Positions 36,626-45,479 of a DNA stretch of 64,000 nucleotides are shown piece by piece. The stretch's first letter is position 1. Each line of letters begins with the position of its first letter. Source of the stretch: Chitinophaga sp. CF418 (GTDB lineage: Bacteria; Bacteroidota; Bacteroidia; Chitinophagales; Chitinophagaceae); contig NZ_FRCN01000012.1 in assembly GCF_900142925.1 (NCBI RefSeq), positions 216,027 through 280,026 on the forward strand, given 5' to 3'. The notes under the pieces are model-generated. The model saw only the letters and a program-made list of their open reading frames with translations. It was not told the origin of the DNA and did not search any database. Position numbers and translations under genes: made by a program.

Positions 36626-38245
36626 ATGAAAAAACTACTTCAATATATAAGCATTCCTTTGCTGATGAGCGTATTGGGAGCCTGTTATAAACTGGATGTG
36701 CCAATTACAACTGAATTGACGCCGGATGTATTCCCACGGGACAGTGCACAGTTTGTTGCAGCATCAGGGCCAGCCTATGTGGCTTTAAGAGGTAATACTT
36801 CGGTGGAATATTTCTTCCTGCAGACATTGTCCACCGATGAAGCCATCTTCCCTGCCAAAGGAGGCAACTGGTATAACGGCGCGGAATTCCAGCAACTACA
36901 TTATCACACCTGGACAAAAGACAATGGGCAAGTAAACGGAAACTGGACCTGGCTTTCTACTATCATCGGAACGGTGAACCAGACAATGTCGATCCTGTCT
37001 AAAAATGTACCGGAAGGAACTTTTAAACAGACTAATCTTGCAGAACTGAGGATGCTCCGGGCCCTGGCTTATTTCATGATGATGGACAACTATGGCAATG
37101 TACCGCTTGATACGGTGAACGGCGACTTTACACCAAAACCTAATGTCCCCCGCGCCCAGGTGTTCAACTTCGTAGAGCAGGAAATAAAAGCCTGCATTCC
37201 CTACCTCGGCACTGATCCTGTAGCCACGTATGGCAGGGCCAATAAATGGATGGCTTATACCTTACTGGCAAAAATGTACCTGAATGCTGAAATTTACACA
37301 GGTACTGAAAGGAACAATGACTGCATCGCAGCATGCGATAATGTTATACAATCCAACCAATATGCGCTGGAACCAAAGAACACCTACCTGCAGATGTTCT
37401 ATCCCAATAACGGGCCTCAAATGAAGGAGTTTATCTTCGCCATACCTTTCGACCCTTCATGGGCGAGCTCGTTTCCTTTCAGATGCCAGAACCTGCATGC
37501 CCGCTATGATATTCCGAGAGGACTGGCGCAACAGAAGTATCATCTTCCCTTTACACCGGATGGTGCTATCTGTACCCTGCCTGAATACTATGCCAATTTC
37601 AATGATCCCGGCGACATCAGGAACAAACAATGGCTCACTGGTCTGCAGTACCTGGACGATGGCGTAACACCCGCTACTGTTACCACTACCAAGAAGGGGT
37701 ATGATCAGTTCTATACCGGTGCGGATGGCTCTGCTCCTTTTACCTACCAGATCGATCTGAAACCGGAAGTGACCCTGCGCCAGGATGTAGCTTCCTTTGA
37801 TGTTGGCAACGACGAGATTGCCTGGAATATGGGTTACCGCAACACCAAGATCTACCCGGACGCCACTTCACTGAACAGGAACCAGAAAAATGATATTCCC
37901 TTCTTCCGCTACTCAGACGTCATCCTGATGAAAGCGGAAGCCATAATACGCGGAGGAACTTCTACGCTGGGCCATACAGCGCTGTCGCTGGTCAACCAGC
38001 TGAGAGCAGAGCGTAGCAGTTCACCGGCATGGGCGGCTGTAACGCTCGAAGATATCTATGCAGAAAGAGCCCGTGAATTTGCCTGGGAATCCTGGCACAG
38101 GAACGATATGATCCGCTTTGGCAAGTATGAAGGAAAATGGGGATTCAAAACCGATGCAGATCCGAATCACCGCATATTCCCAATTCCAACTACGGCCTTT
38201 CAGCTTAACCCTGCGCTTACCCAGAATCCGGGGTATCCGCAATAA
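36626..38245 (+). CDS. SusD/RagB family lipoprotein of locus 3
   Basis: The 539-residue protein has a lipoprotein signal (LLMSVLGACYKLD). The SusD core shows AELRMLRALAYFMMMDNYGN, TLLAKMYLNAEIYTGT, RYSDVILMKAEAIIRGG and ERAREFAWESWHRNDMIRFG, ending with IFPIPTTAFQLNPAL. It lies 23 nt after susC and pairs with it. An 18-bp inverted repeat follows the gene. Confidence 0.97.
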   Translation: MKKLLQYISIPLLMSVLGACYKLDVPITTELTPDVFPRDSAQFVAASGPAYVALRGNTSVEYFFLQTLSTDEAIFPAKGGNWYNGAEFQQLHYHTWTKDNGQVNGNWTWLSTIIGTVNQTMSILSKNVPEGTFKQTNLAELRMLRALAYFMMMDNYGNVPLDTVNGDFTPKPNVPRAQVFNFVEQEIKACIPYLGTDPVATYGRANKWMAYTLLAKMYLNAEIYTGTERNNDCIAACDNVIQSNQYALEPKNTYLQMFYPNNGPQMKEFIFAIPFDPSWASSFPFRCQNLHARYDIPRGLAQQKYHLPFTPDGAICTLPEYYANFNDPGDIRNKQWLTGLQYLDDGVTPATVTTTKKGYDQFYTGADGSAPFTYQIDLKPEVTLRQDVASFDVGNDEIAWNMGYRNTKIYPDATSLNRNQKNDIPFFRYSDVILMKAEAIIRGGTSTLGHTALSLVNQLRAERSSSPAWAAVTLEDIYAERAREFAWESWHRNDMIRFGKYEGKWGFKTDADPNHRIFPIPTTAFQLNPALTQNPGYPQ

Positions 38246-38259
38246 TATCATTGTACAAC

Positions 38260-38303
38260 ATAAATTTTACACCCGGCACAATAAAGCCGGGTGTAAAATT
38301 TAT
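38260..38303 (+). terminator. 18-bp perfect inverted repeat after SusD
   Basis: ATAAATTTTACACCCGGC and its exact complement are separated by ACAATAAA. The GC-rich inner part and A/T outer part form a terminator-like, possibly bidirectional, hairpin. If it stops transcription partly, it would lower expression of the GH89 gene relative to susCD. Confidence 0.7.
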
Positions 38304-38395
38304 CGCAAGTTTTTAATTTCACGACAGGATTCACAGGACATATTACTGTCCCGTGCTTCTGCAACCAATTTTTCAATATCATTTCACATCAGATA

Positions 38396-40621
38396 ATGAA
38401 GCTCTTTTTCCCAGCCCAAGCGCGCCAATACCGGTATTTTTTCACCCTGTTCTTTTCCGTTTGCCTTTATACCCACGCTGCTGCGCAGCTTAACAAAGCG
38501 GAAGCTATTGCGCTGATCAGCAGGATACTGCCGGAAAAGGCAGCCGCATTTACTGTGGAAGGACTGCCGGCACAAGCGGACAAAGATGCTTTTGAAATAG
38601 AGAGCAGCAGGGGAAAGATCATTTTAAGAGGAAATAACGGCGTGGCAATAGCGGCAGCCTTGTACCATTACCTGGCTGAATATGCCCATTGCCAGATCAC
38701 CTGGAATGGCACTAACCTGCATATTCCTGACCGTTTGCCTGCTGTGCCGGAGAAAGTGCAGCGGAAATCGCCCTATCAGTATCGCTACTACCTCAACTAC
38801 TGTACGTTCAACTATTCCATGAGCTGGTGGAACTGGGAACGTTGGGAAAAGGAAATAGACTGGATGGCAGTGCATGGCATTAATATGCCGCTGGCCATCA
38901 CCGGTGAAGAATATACCTGGTACCTGGTCTATAAAGACATGGGATTCAGCGATGCGGAATTACAGGACTTCTTCAGCGGCCCTGCCTATTTCGCCTGGTT
39001 TTGGATGGGTAACCTGGATGGCTGGGGCGGTCCTCTGCCGCTCAGCTGGATGAAGAGTCACCATGACTTGCAGGTAAAGATCATACAAAGGGAAAGGGCG
39101 CTGGGTATGAAGCCCGTATTGCCCGCCTTTACCGGTCATGTGCCTTCGGCATTCAAAAAGAAATTTCCCGCTGCAAAACTGGTCACTACCAACTGGAAGA
39201 ATGGCTTCGCCGATACCCAGATCCTCGATGCTTCTGATCCGCTGTTTGCTATACTGGGTAAGAAATTCCTGGAAAAACAAACACAGTTGTTTGGCACGGA
39301 TCATTTGTACTCTGCGGATACTTTCAACGAAAACGAACCGCCCTCCGATGATCCTGCCTTCCTCTCCGGATTGAGCGCCCGGATCTATGAAGGCATGAAA
39401 CAGGCAGATACTGCCGCTGTATGGGTGATGCAGGGATGGCTGTTCTATAGTGACCGCAAGTTCTGGAAAGCACCGCAGGTGGAAGCATTACTGAAAGCCG
39501 TACCAAACGATAAAATGATCCTGCTGGACCTCGCTGCCGAAATTGAACCGGTATGGAAAAGAACGGATGCCTTCTATGGCAAACCCTGGATATGGAATAT
39601 GTTGAACAACTTCGGCGGAAATGTCAACCTGTTCGGAAGAATGGAGGGTGCCGCTTCAGGCCCTGCACTGGCGTTGAATGATACCAGCGCTGGCAACATG
39701 GCCGGCATTGGCCTTACCATGGAAGCGATTGAACAGAATCCCGTGTTATATGAACTGATGATGGAACATACCTGGCAATCCCAGCCCATACAGCTGGATG
39801 AATGGCTGCATAAATACATCCGTAACCGCTATCGCAGTGAACATACAGACCTGTTCAAAGCCTGGGATATCCTCAAACACACAGTCTATAACGGACAGGC
39901 TATCAGGGATGGCGCCGAATCCATCATTACCGGCCGTCCAACCTTTGATTCCGCTGCCGAATGGACACGTACCCGTCTCAATTATCCGCCGCACGAACTA
40001 CTGCCGGCGTGGGACCTTTTCATCAAGGCAGCTACAGCGGGAGTCAATACTGACGGTTTCCGTTATGACCTCGTAGATATTAGCAGGCAGGTATTGGCAA
40101 ACTATGCCTTGCCACTGCAACAGCGATGGGTACGCGCCTTCAGGGAAAAGGACAGTGCAGCCTTCCGCTTGTACAGCAGCCGGTACCTGACACTGATCAG
40201 CGATATGGATGCACTCCTGGCTACCCGCAAAGACTTCATGCTCGGCCCATGGCTGGCTAGCGCCCGCAGCTGGGGCAATAACAGTGCTGAAAAGGCTTTA
40301 TATGAACGCAATGCCCGTGACCTGATCACTTTATGGGGTGACGCCGATAGCCCTCTGCACGAATATGCCAACCGCCAGTGGAGCGGCCTGCTGAACGACT
40401 TCTATAAACCTCGCTGGGGACAGTTCTTCGATATGCTGCAACAGGCATTGCAAACAGGTACAGCACCTGACCTGCCGGCCTTCGACAAACAGATACGCGC
40501 CTGGGAATGGCAGTGGGTCAACCGACAGAAGGCATTCCCTGTTACTGCACAGGGTAACAGCATTCAGACCGCACGCAGGTTATATGATAAATACAGATCA
40601 GTAATAGAAAATCCGCTGTAA
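38396..40621 (+). CDS. GH89 alpha-N-acetylglucosaminidase
   Basis: The 741-residue secreted protein has the NAGLU architecture: an N-terminal domain, a large TIM barrel with QYRYYLNYCTFNYSMSWWNW, GINMPLAITGEEYTWYLVY and PAFTGHVPSAF, and a helical C-terminal domain. The predicted acid/base is E312 in ADTFNENEPPSDDP, aligned to the human NAGLU FNEMQP motif. The predicted nucleophile is E417 in NLFGRMEGAASGP. It should remove terminal alpha-GlcNAc, found in mucin cores, heparan-type glycans and some microbial polymers. As the only glycosidase of locus 3 it points to an alpha-GlcNAc-capped substrate. Confidence 0.96.
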   Translation: MKLFFPAQARQYRYFFTLFFSVCLYTHAAAQLNKAEAIALISRILPEKAAAFTVEGLPAQADKDAFEIESSRGKIILRGNNGVAIAAALYHYLAEYAHCQITWNGTNLHIPDRLPAVPEKVQRKSPYQYRYYLNYCTFNYSMSWWNWERWEKEIDWMAVHGINMPLAITGEEYTWYLVYKDMGFSDAELQDFFSGPAYFAWFWMGNLDGWGGPLPLSWMKSHHDLQVKIIQRERALGMKPVLPAFTGHVPSAFKKKFPAAKLVTTNWKNGFADTQILDASDPLFAILGKKFLEKQTQLFGTDHLYSADTFNENEPPSDDPAFLSGLSARIYEGMKQADTAAVWVMQGWLFYSDRKFWKAPQVEALLKAVPNDKMILLDLAAEIEPVWKRTDAFYGKPWIWNMLNNFGGNVNLFGRMEGAASGPALALNDTSAGNMAGIGLTMEAIEQNPVLYELMMEHTWQSQPIQLDEWLHKYIRNRYRSEHTDLFKAWDILKHTVYNGQAIRDGAESIITGRPTFDSAAEWTRTRLNYPPHELLPAWDLFIKAATAGVNTDGFRYDLVDISRQVLANYALPLQQRWVRAFREKDSAAFRLYSSRYLTLISDMDALLATRKDFMLGPWLASARSWGNNSAEKALYERNARDLITLWGDADSPLHEYANRQWSGLLNDFYKPRWGQFFDMLQQALQTGTAPDLPAFDKQIRAWEWQWVNRQKAFPVTAQGNSIQTARRLYDKYRSVIENPL

Positions 40622-40637
40622 TGCAGCGGATTTTTTT
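40610..40637 (+). terminator. Rho-independent terminator overlapping the GH89 stop codon
   Basis: AATCCGCTG pairs with CAGCGGATT with a 5-nt loop; the gene's TAA stop starts in that loop, and eight Ts follow. The last codons of the gene thus form the left arm. Confidence 0.9.
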
Positions 40638-40688
40638 TAGAATAAATTACTATGACTCCCCTGCTCACTTTCGCGGGCTGCAGTAAAG

Positions 40689-40715
40689 AGGGAGCGCCAG
40701 TAACAGGCGCTCCCT
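40689..40715. repeat. 10-bp inverted repeat
   Basis: AGGGAGCGCC and GGCGCTCCCT are separated by AGTAACA. No T-run follows. It is a second hairpin after the GH89 terminator in the gap before the TPR gene; its role is unclear. Confidence 0.6.
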
Positions 40716-40890
40716 TATATCATTTAGCCACTGCTGATCTGCGATGTAGATTAGCTTTGATTTACGCTATCACGAATATCCCGGCTTTGAAGATCATCTA
40801 ACATCCGTCTACATGCGCCCTATCTGACAGGCAACATCCAGGCACTTGTCCCCAGGATTTCGTAACTTCAGTATCTAAAATTTGGTCACC

Positions 40891-42624
40891 ATGAGAAAGC
40901 ATCTTTTACTGGTGATACCAGCCTGTACTCTTTTAACACTTTTCTCATTCCGGTTCATCACCGATAAAAACAAAACAGGTTCCAGCAACGACATATTGGA
41001 GGAACGGGTATCCATCGCCTGTGCACCACCTCCCCACAGCGACATTCTGCCGGATGCCAGTGGAAGATATGCGCCGGTATTTCCTGGCTGGGGCCATTAT
41101 CACTACCCTATTCCGACCAGCAACGACAGTGCACAATTCTTCTTTGACCAGGGACTGAATATGTACTATAGCTATCACCTTACAGAAGCCCTCGCCTCCT
41201 TTAAGGAAGCTACCCGGCATGATTCTTCCAGTACGATGGCTTACTGGGGACAGGCATTGGCAATGGGCCCGTATTATAACGGTTACTTTTACAAGATGTC
41301 GCCCGGTGTACTACCCGTGCTGCAACAAATGAACGAGGCAGCAGCAAATGGAACGCAAAAGGAGAAGGACCTTGCCAACACGATGAACAAAAGATATTCC
41401 GATGATATCTCCGATGCTAAACGTAGTGAATTGAACCGTGCATATGCAATAGCGCTGGCTGCACTGATAAAAAAATATCCCGCCGATGCTGATATAAAAG
41501 CACTTTACATTGATGCTGTGATGCTTGAACATGTCTGGGACTTCTGGAAAACCGATGGTACTCCAAAAGCGTGGACGCCTCAACTGGTGGCTTATTGCGA
41601 TGAGATACTGAAAACACATCCGCGTCACCCTGCGGCTTTGCATTACCAGATACATCTGGTGGAGGCTTCCCTGCACCCGGAAAAAGCATTACACAGTGCA
41701 GATTTACTGAAAGATGTCCTGCCCGGCGTACCTCATATGGTACACATGTCCAGCCATATGTATCAGCGGAATGGCCTTTATACGAAAGGTGTTGATGTGA
41801 ACAAGACCGCCTCTTCACTCATTGTGCAGTATGATACACTCGCCTCCAATCTCAAACTAGGCGTATTTGCCCTGACGCATTACGATGCCGTTGGAACCTA
41901 TTGCGCCATGAATGCGAATATGTATGAAAAGGGTAAAGAAATGTCCGGTCATCTTCATCATATTTTAACCACCAACTATCAGAAAAATCTATCCAGTACT
42001 TTCTTTCAATACCTGTCCATGATGCCGATGTTTAATGCAATAAGAGCCGGCAAGTGGAATGAGATCATCGCTATGCCGGAACCAGCTGCGGAGCTTCACT
42101 ACGCAAGGCTACTGGACAATTTTGGAAAAGGGTTGGCATTAGTGAGACAGGCTGATACGGCAGCCGCCCGTCAAAAGCTACAACAATTGCAGGCGCTAAT
42201 GAAAGACAGCGCCCTGCGTATCAGGAACATGCCTTTCAATAGCGCCATACAACCGGCAACCATTGCGGAAGCTATACTTAAAGGCGAACTGCTCTTTGCA
42301 GAAGGAAAACGTGATGCGGCAATACGCTCACTCGAAGCGGCCGTTACCAATGAAGATAACCTGATCTATCGTGAACCAAAGGAATGGCCTATACCTGCAC
42401 GTCATTTCCTCGGCGCGCGCTTATTACTTCTTAAAAAGGCTGCCAGAGCAGAACAGGTATACCGTCAGGACCTCATTCATAATCCCGGCAACGGATGGGC
42501 TCTACTCGGCCTACATCAAAGCCTCCTCATGCAGCGTAAGTTAAAAGAAGCAGGCAAATACCAGGCGGCATTCAAACAAGCCTTTGCAACAGCGGATGAG
42601 GTGCCTCACGCATCTGTTTATTAG
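40891..42624 (+). CDS. Secreted TPR-repeat protein
   Basis: The start is the ATG at 40891; an in-frame TTG three codons earlier is unlikely. The 577-residue product has a hydrophobic N-terminal signal or anchor and TPR-like helices: DSAQFFFDQGLNMYYSYHL, SSTMAYWGQALAMGP, HPAALHYQIHLVEAS and the C-terminal NGWALLGLHQSLLMQ. Histidine-rich stretches (HMVHMSSHMYQRNG) are conserved in relatives and might bind metal. I do not know a defined function; such proteins are often annotated only as TPR. It appears to be monocistronic or to precede the serine-hydrolase gene by 60 bp. Confidence 0.75.
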   Translation: MRKHLLLVIPACTLLTLFSFRFITDKNKTGSSNDILEERVSIACAPPPHSDILPDASGRYAPVFPGWGHYHYPIPTSNDSAQFFFDQGLNMYYSYHLTEALASFKEATRHDSSSTMAYWGQALAMGPYYNGYFYKMSPGVLPVLQQMNEAAANGTQKEKDLANTMNKRYSDDISDAKRSELNRAYAIALAALIKKYPADADIKALYIDAVMLEHVWDFWKTDGTPKAWTPQLVAYCDEILKTHPRHPAALHYQIHLVEASLHPEKALHSADLLKDVLPGVPHMVHMSSHMYQRNGLYTKGVDVNKTASSLIVQYDTLASNLKLGVFALTHYDAVGTYCAMNANMYEKGKEMSGHLHHILTTNYQKNLSSTFFQYLSMMPMFNAIRAGKWNEIIAMPEPAAELHYARLLDNFGKGLALVRQADTAAARQKLQQLQALMKDSALRIRNMPFNSAIQPATIAEAILKGELLFAEGKRDAAIRSLEAAVTNEDNLIYREPKEWPIPARHFLGARLLLLKKAARAEQVYRQDLIHNPGNGWALLGLHQSLLMQRKLKEAGKYQAAFKQAFATADEVPHASVY

Positions 42625-42684
42625 CGCGTACCATAATCCGGTAAAAAGCCATATATTCCACTTTAACATCAATCTGTTAATCCA

Positions 42685-43815
42685 ATGAAAAATCTCATCA
42701 CAACCTTATTCCTGATATGGATCATTTACCCGGCTTTTGCCCAGCAGCGAGCAAACAACGGTAGTCCTGAAAAAATGGCGGACGGTATCTCTATTGCGGC
42801 GCCAAAAGATGTAGATATAAACGCCGGCAAGATAAATATGCTGGCTGAAGAGATCGCCCAAAACACCTACCCCAATATTCACAGTCTGCTGATCAGCCGT
42901 CATAACAAGCTGGTATATGAGCAGTATTGGCAGGGCGAAGATCAACACTGGGGCAATTCCATGGGCGTAGTACCACACGATAGGGATAGCCTGCACGATA
43001 TCAGAAGCATCTCCAAAAGTATTGTGTCCGCCTGTATTGGGATCGCTATCCAACAGGGAAAGATCAAAAGCGTTGATCAGAAGGTCTTCAGTTTCTTTCC
43101 TGCCTACGCAGCACAGGATACCGGCCTGAAATCTGCGCTCACCATCAAACATCTGCTCACTATGAGCTCCGGCCTGGTATGGAATGAAGATGTTCCCTAT
43201 GACAACCCGGAGAACAGCGAAATAAGGATGATCATGAGCCCCGATCCGGTGGGATATGTGCTCCGTCAGCCGATGGAAGCGCCTCCCGGACAGGTCTGGA
43301 AATACAATGGCGGTACCACCCAGCTGCTGGCAGCGATCATCGAACGTACTACCGGCAAGCCTATAGACCAGTTTGCCCGCGAATATCTGTTTAAGCCATT
43401 AGGCATCACCACCTTCGAATGGTTAAAATATCCGGGCACCACTATTCCGGCGGCCGCTTCAGGACTACGCCTGCGTTCCAGGGACCTCCTGAAGTTCGGG
43501 CTGCTGTACAGCAACAACGGTACCTGGCAGGGCAAACAGATCGTTCCTTCCCAATGGACAAAAGAGTCCTTTCAGCCGCATGTAAAACGCGCTGAAGGTG
43601 CCTATGGCTACCAGTTCTGGATATGGAATGATACCGTGAATAACAAGCCCGTAAGCTTAGTGAACTGTGTCGGTAATGGCGATCAGCGGATCATTTTTAA
43701 CAAGGAGCATGACCTCGTGGTGGTTATTACTGCGGGCAATTACAATAAATGGAACATCAGGAAAAACAGCACGGCCATCATGATGGATTATATCGTTCCA
43801 GCTGTAGAGAAATAA
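42685..43815 (+). CDS. Serine hydrolase of the beta-lactamase class C / esterase family
   Basis: The 376-residue secreted protein has a signal peptide (…IYPAFAQQ), the SxxK motif at S108-I-S-K111, a YxN-type motif in WKYNGGTT and the typical LLTMSSGLVWNED segment. A C-terminal loop with GYQFWIWND and AVVITAG-like residues completes the fold. Family members hydrolyse esters, D-amino-acid peptides or beta-lactams; the substrate here is unknown. It directly precedes the Crp/Fnr gene (8-nt gap), so the two may be co-transcribed. Confidence 0.9.
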   Translation: MKNLITTLFLIWIIYPAFAQQRANNGSPEKMADGISIAAPKDVDINAGKINMLAEEIAQNTYPNIHSLLISRHNKLVYEQYWQGEDQHWGNSMGVVPHDRDSLHDIRSISKSIVSACIGIAIQQGKIKSVDQKVFSFFPAYAAQDTGLKSALTIKHLLTMSSGLVWNEDVPYDNPENSEIRMIMSPDPVGYVLRQPMEAPPGQVWKYNGGTTQLLAAIIERTTGKPIDQFAREYLFKPLGITTFEWLKYPGTTIPAAASGLRLRSRDLLKFGLLYSNNGTWQGKQIVPSQWTKESFQPHVKRAEGAYGYQFWIWNDTVNNKPVSLVNCVGNGDQRIIFNKEHDLVVVITAGNYNKWNIRKNSTAIMMDYIVPAVEK

Positions 43816-43823
43816 ATGTACGA

Positions 43824-44396
43824 ATGGAAAATCTTCTGAGATATCTCAATACACTCATGCCACTGTCAGACGAAAGTGTGGCAGCACTAATGCCGGCGCT
43901 GACCAGGCAGGCATTCAGAAAAAATGAATACCTGCTGCAGGAAGGCCAGGTGTGTCATTCCCTGTTTTATATCGATAATGGCTATTGCAGAAGTTATCAT
44001 GTTATTGATGGCATCGAAAAAAATACCGGCTTCTTTTTTGAGAATGATATCGCTACCAATATCAACAGTTTTGGCAGCGGGAAAAGATCTGAATTAAATA
44101 TCATTGCCTGTGAGCCTTTAACGGCCGTTATTATCGATAGGGACCAATTATTCCGGGCCGCCGCTCAGGCCCCCGAAATAGAAACGCTGGGACGTTTATG
44201 CATCCGCTTATTTGCATCAAAACAGGAAGAGTTCTCGACCCTATTCAAGCTTTACTCTGCCAGCGAACGGCTGGAATATGTTGAAAAACATCATCCCCAC
44301 ATGCTGCAAAGGGTTTCGTTGACCCAACTCTCTTCGTTCCTGGGTGTAGCCAGGGAAACTTTAAGCAGGATCAGGAAACGCCGCGCTGTATCCTGA
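43824..44396 (+). CDS. Crp/Fnr-family transcription regulator
   Basis: The start at 43824 follows the upstream stop; the longer frame overlaps the previous gene. The 190-residue protein has an N-terminal cyclic-nucleotide-binding-like beta-roll (YLLQEGQVCHSLFYIDNGYC, then YHVIDGIEKNTGFFFENDIA) and a C-terminal winged helix (RVSLTQLSSFLGVARETLSR). It lacks the N-terminal cysteine set of O2-sensing Fnr. A perfect 16-bp TGTGA-N6-TCACA palindrome lies 5 nt past its stop, upstream of the VOC gene. Confidence 0.92.
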   Translation: MENLLRYLNTLMPLSDESVAALMPALTRQAFRKNEYLLQEGQVCHSLFYIDNGYCRSYHVIDGIEKNTGFFFENDIATNINSFGSGKRSELNIIACEPLTAVIIDRDQLFRAAAQAPEIETLGRLCIRLFASKQEEFSTLFKLYSASERLEYVEKHHPHMLQRVSLTQLSSFLGVARETLSRIRKRRAVS

Positions 44397-44401
44397 TATT
44401 T

Positions 44402-44417
44402 TGTGACGATCGTCACA
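44402..44417. promoter_or_regulatory. Crp/Fnr-type operator palindrome
   Basis: TGTGACGATCGTCACA is perfectly self-complementary and matches the classical TGTGA-N6-TCACA half-site spacing. It lies just after a Crp/Fnr gene and 56 bp before the VOC start; a TTTG that could belong to the -7 element sits at 44444-44447, so the site would cover or precede the -33 region. Confidence 0.75.
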
Positions 44418-44472
44418 GCGCTGAAAGTGGAGATGTATAGAACTTTGTGCTCATCGCAAAAAAGTAAAACAT

Positions 44473-44889
44473 ATGTCTAAACTTAGAAAAATCGACGCTG
44501 AAACGAATGTCATTACCTGGTTTGAAATTCCCGTACTGGATACGGCCAGGGCAAAAACATTTTACGAAACTATCCTGGATATCAAAATGCAGACGCTGCA
44601 ACTGGATGAAACAAATGAAGATTTAACCTTCTTTCCATCTGATCCTGCTGTTGTTCAGGCAACCTCAGGACGGGTTAGCGGTGCTTTAACAAAATCAAAA
44701 AATGCAAAGCCATCGGCTGAGGGTACAAAAGTTTATATCAACGCGTACCCCAAGATCGATCTGGTATTGAACAGGGTTGAAAATGCCGGCGGAAAAATTG
44801 TCGTTCCCAAAATGCGGATCGGGGCGGGTTTGATTGCGGTTATTGAAGATACTGAGGGAAACAGGATCGGGCTTCACGCTGAGCGTTAA
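44473..44889 (+). CDS. VOC (glyoxalase/dioxygenase superfamily) protein
   Basis: The 138-residue cytosolic protein has the beta-alpha-beta-beta-beta module pair of the vicinal oxygen chelate superfamily: ITWFEIPVLDTARAKTFYET at the start and GAGLIAVIEDTEGNRIGLH at the end. Similar small proteins are annotated as bleomycin-resistance-like or glyoxalase-like with unknown substrate. Its promoter region carries the Crp-type palindrome, so the upstream regulator probably controls it. Confidence 0.88.
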   Translation: MSKLRKIDAETNVITWFEIPVLDTARAKTFYETILDIKMQTLQLDETNEDLTFFPSDPAVVQATSGRVSGALTKSKNAKPSAEGTKVYINAYPKIDLVLNRVENAGGKIVVPKMRIGAGLIAVIEDTEGNRIGLHAER

Positions 44890-44894
44890 AATGT

Positions 44895-44997
44895 TCCCGT
44901 TGTGTTTTATTCACTGGATTATTGCCACCCGGGGTTGCACCCCGGGCTCCAAACACAGCGCCGCGCCGTAGGTGGGCTAAATGCCGCGAATGATTCC
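44895..44997 (-). repeat. Dispersed CCCGGGG-palindrome repeat, inverted copy
   Basis: Read on the minus strand this contains ATCATTCGCGGCA, then CTGTGTTTG, then AGCCCGGGGTGCAACC, which matches the tandem units at 63819-64000 in order with scattered differences. The core CCCGGGGTGCAACCCCGGG is itself a hairpin. It fills the gap between two convergent VOC genes. Confidence 0.8.
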
Positions 44998-45005
44998 GTA
45001 TGTTC

Positions 45006-45371
45006 TTAACTGGAAAACTCTCCAAAGTGCCAAAGTATCCCTGATGGATCATGTACAAAACACTCCTTCCCCCAATCATATGTTCGTATGGGTGTCAGCC
45101 TTACACCCTCATATTTTCCGGGTAAGTCGAGGGTCTCCAGTTCATCCCAGAAGCGTTCTACATCTTCCACTTCGAGGAAGATCATAGAATTGTCTATCCA
45201 GTCCGGCACATACGCCCGCTGAAGGTAAAATGCCAATTCTCCGGTTTTGAAAACGGACATATCGGGAGACAAAACACGCTCCCCAAAGCCGAGGTCCCTG
45301 TAAAAACTACGGGACAGCTCAAAGTCTTTAGCTCCGATGAATGGCCGGATAGATACAGCTTTATGTTTCAT
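45006..45371 (-). CDS. VOC-family glyoxalase-like protein
   Basis: The 121-residue protein starts MKHKAVSIRPFIGAKDFELS, has FYRDLGFGERV and ends CFVHDPSGILWHFGEF, the usual VOC pattern with a metal-ligand-type His in WHFGEF. It is convergent with the VOC gene at 44473 but not closely similar to it. The substrate is unknown. Confidence 0.88.
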   Translation of the reverse strand: MKHKAVSIRPFIGAKDFELSRSFYRDLGFGERVLSPDMSVFKTGELAFYLQRAYVPDWIDNSMIFLEVEDVERFWDELETLDLPGKYEGVRLTPIRTYDWGKECFVHDPSGILWHFGEFSS

Positions 45372-45424
45372 GATTTTTACTTTTTATTGATTACAGGGGA
45401 CCGGGCATATAAAGGTATAACAAA

Positions 45425-45445
45425 GCCCGGACAAATTGTCCGGGC
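45425..45445 (-). terminator. Rho-independent terminator after the beta-helix gene
   Basis: GCCCGGAC and GTCCGGGC are separated by 5 nt; on the minus strand TTTGTTAT follows. It sits 35 nt past the stop of the gene at 45480. Confidence 0.75.
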
Positions 45446-45479
45446 CTCATTGCAACGAATCAATAATTTAATAGCGCTA

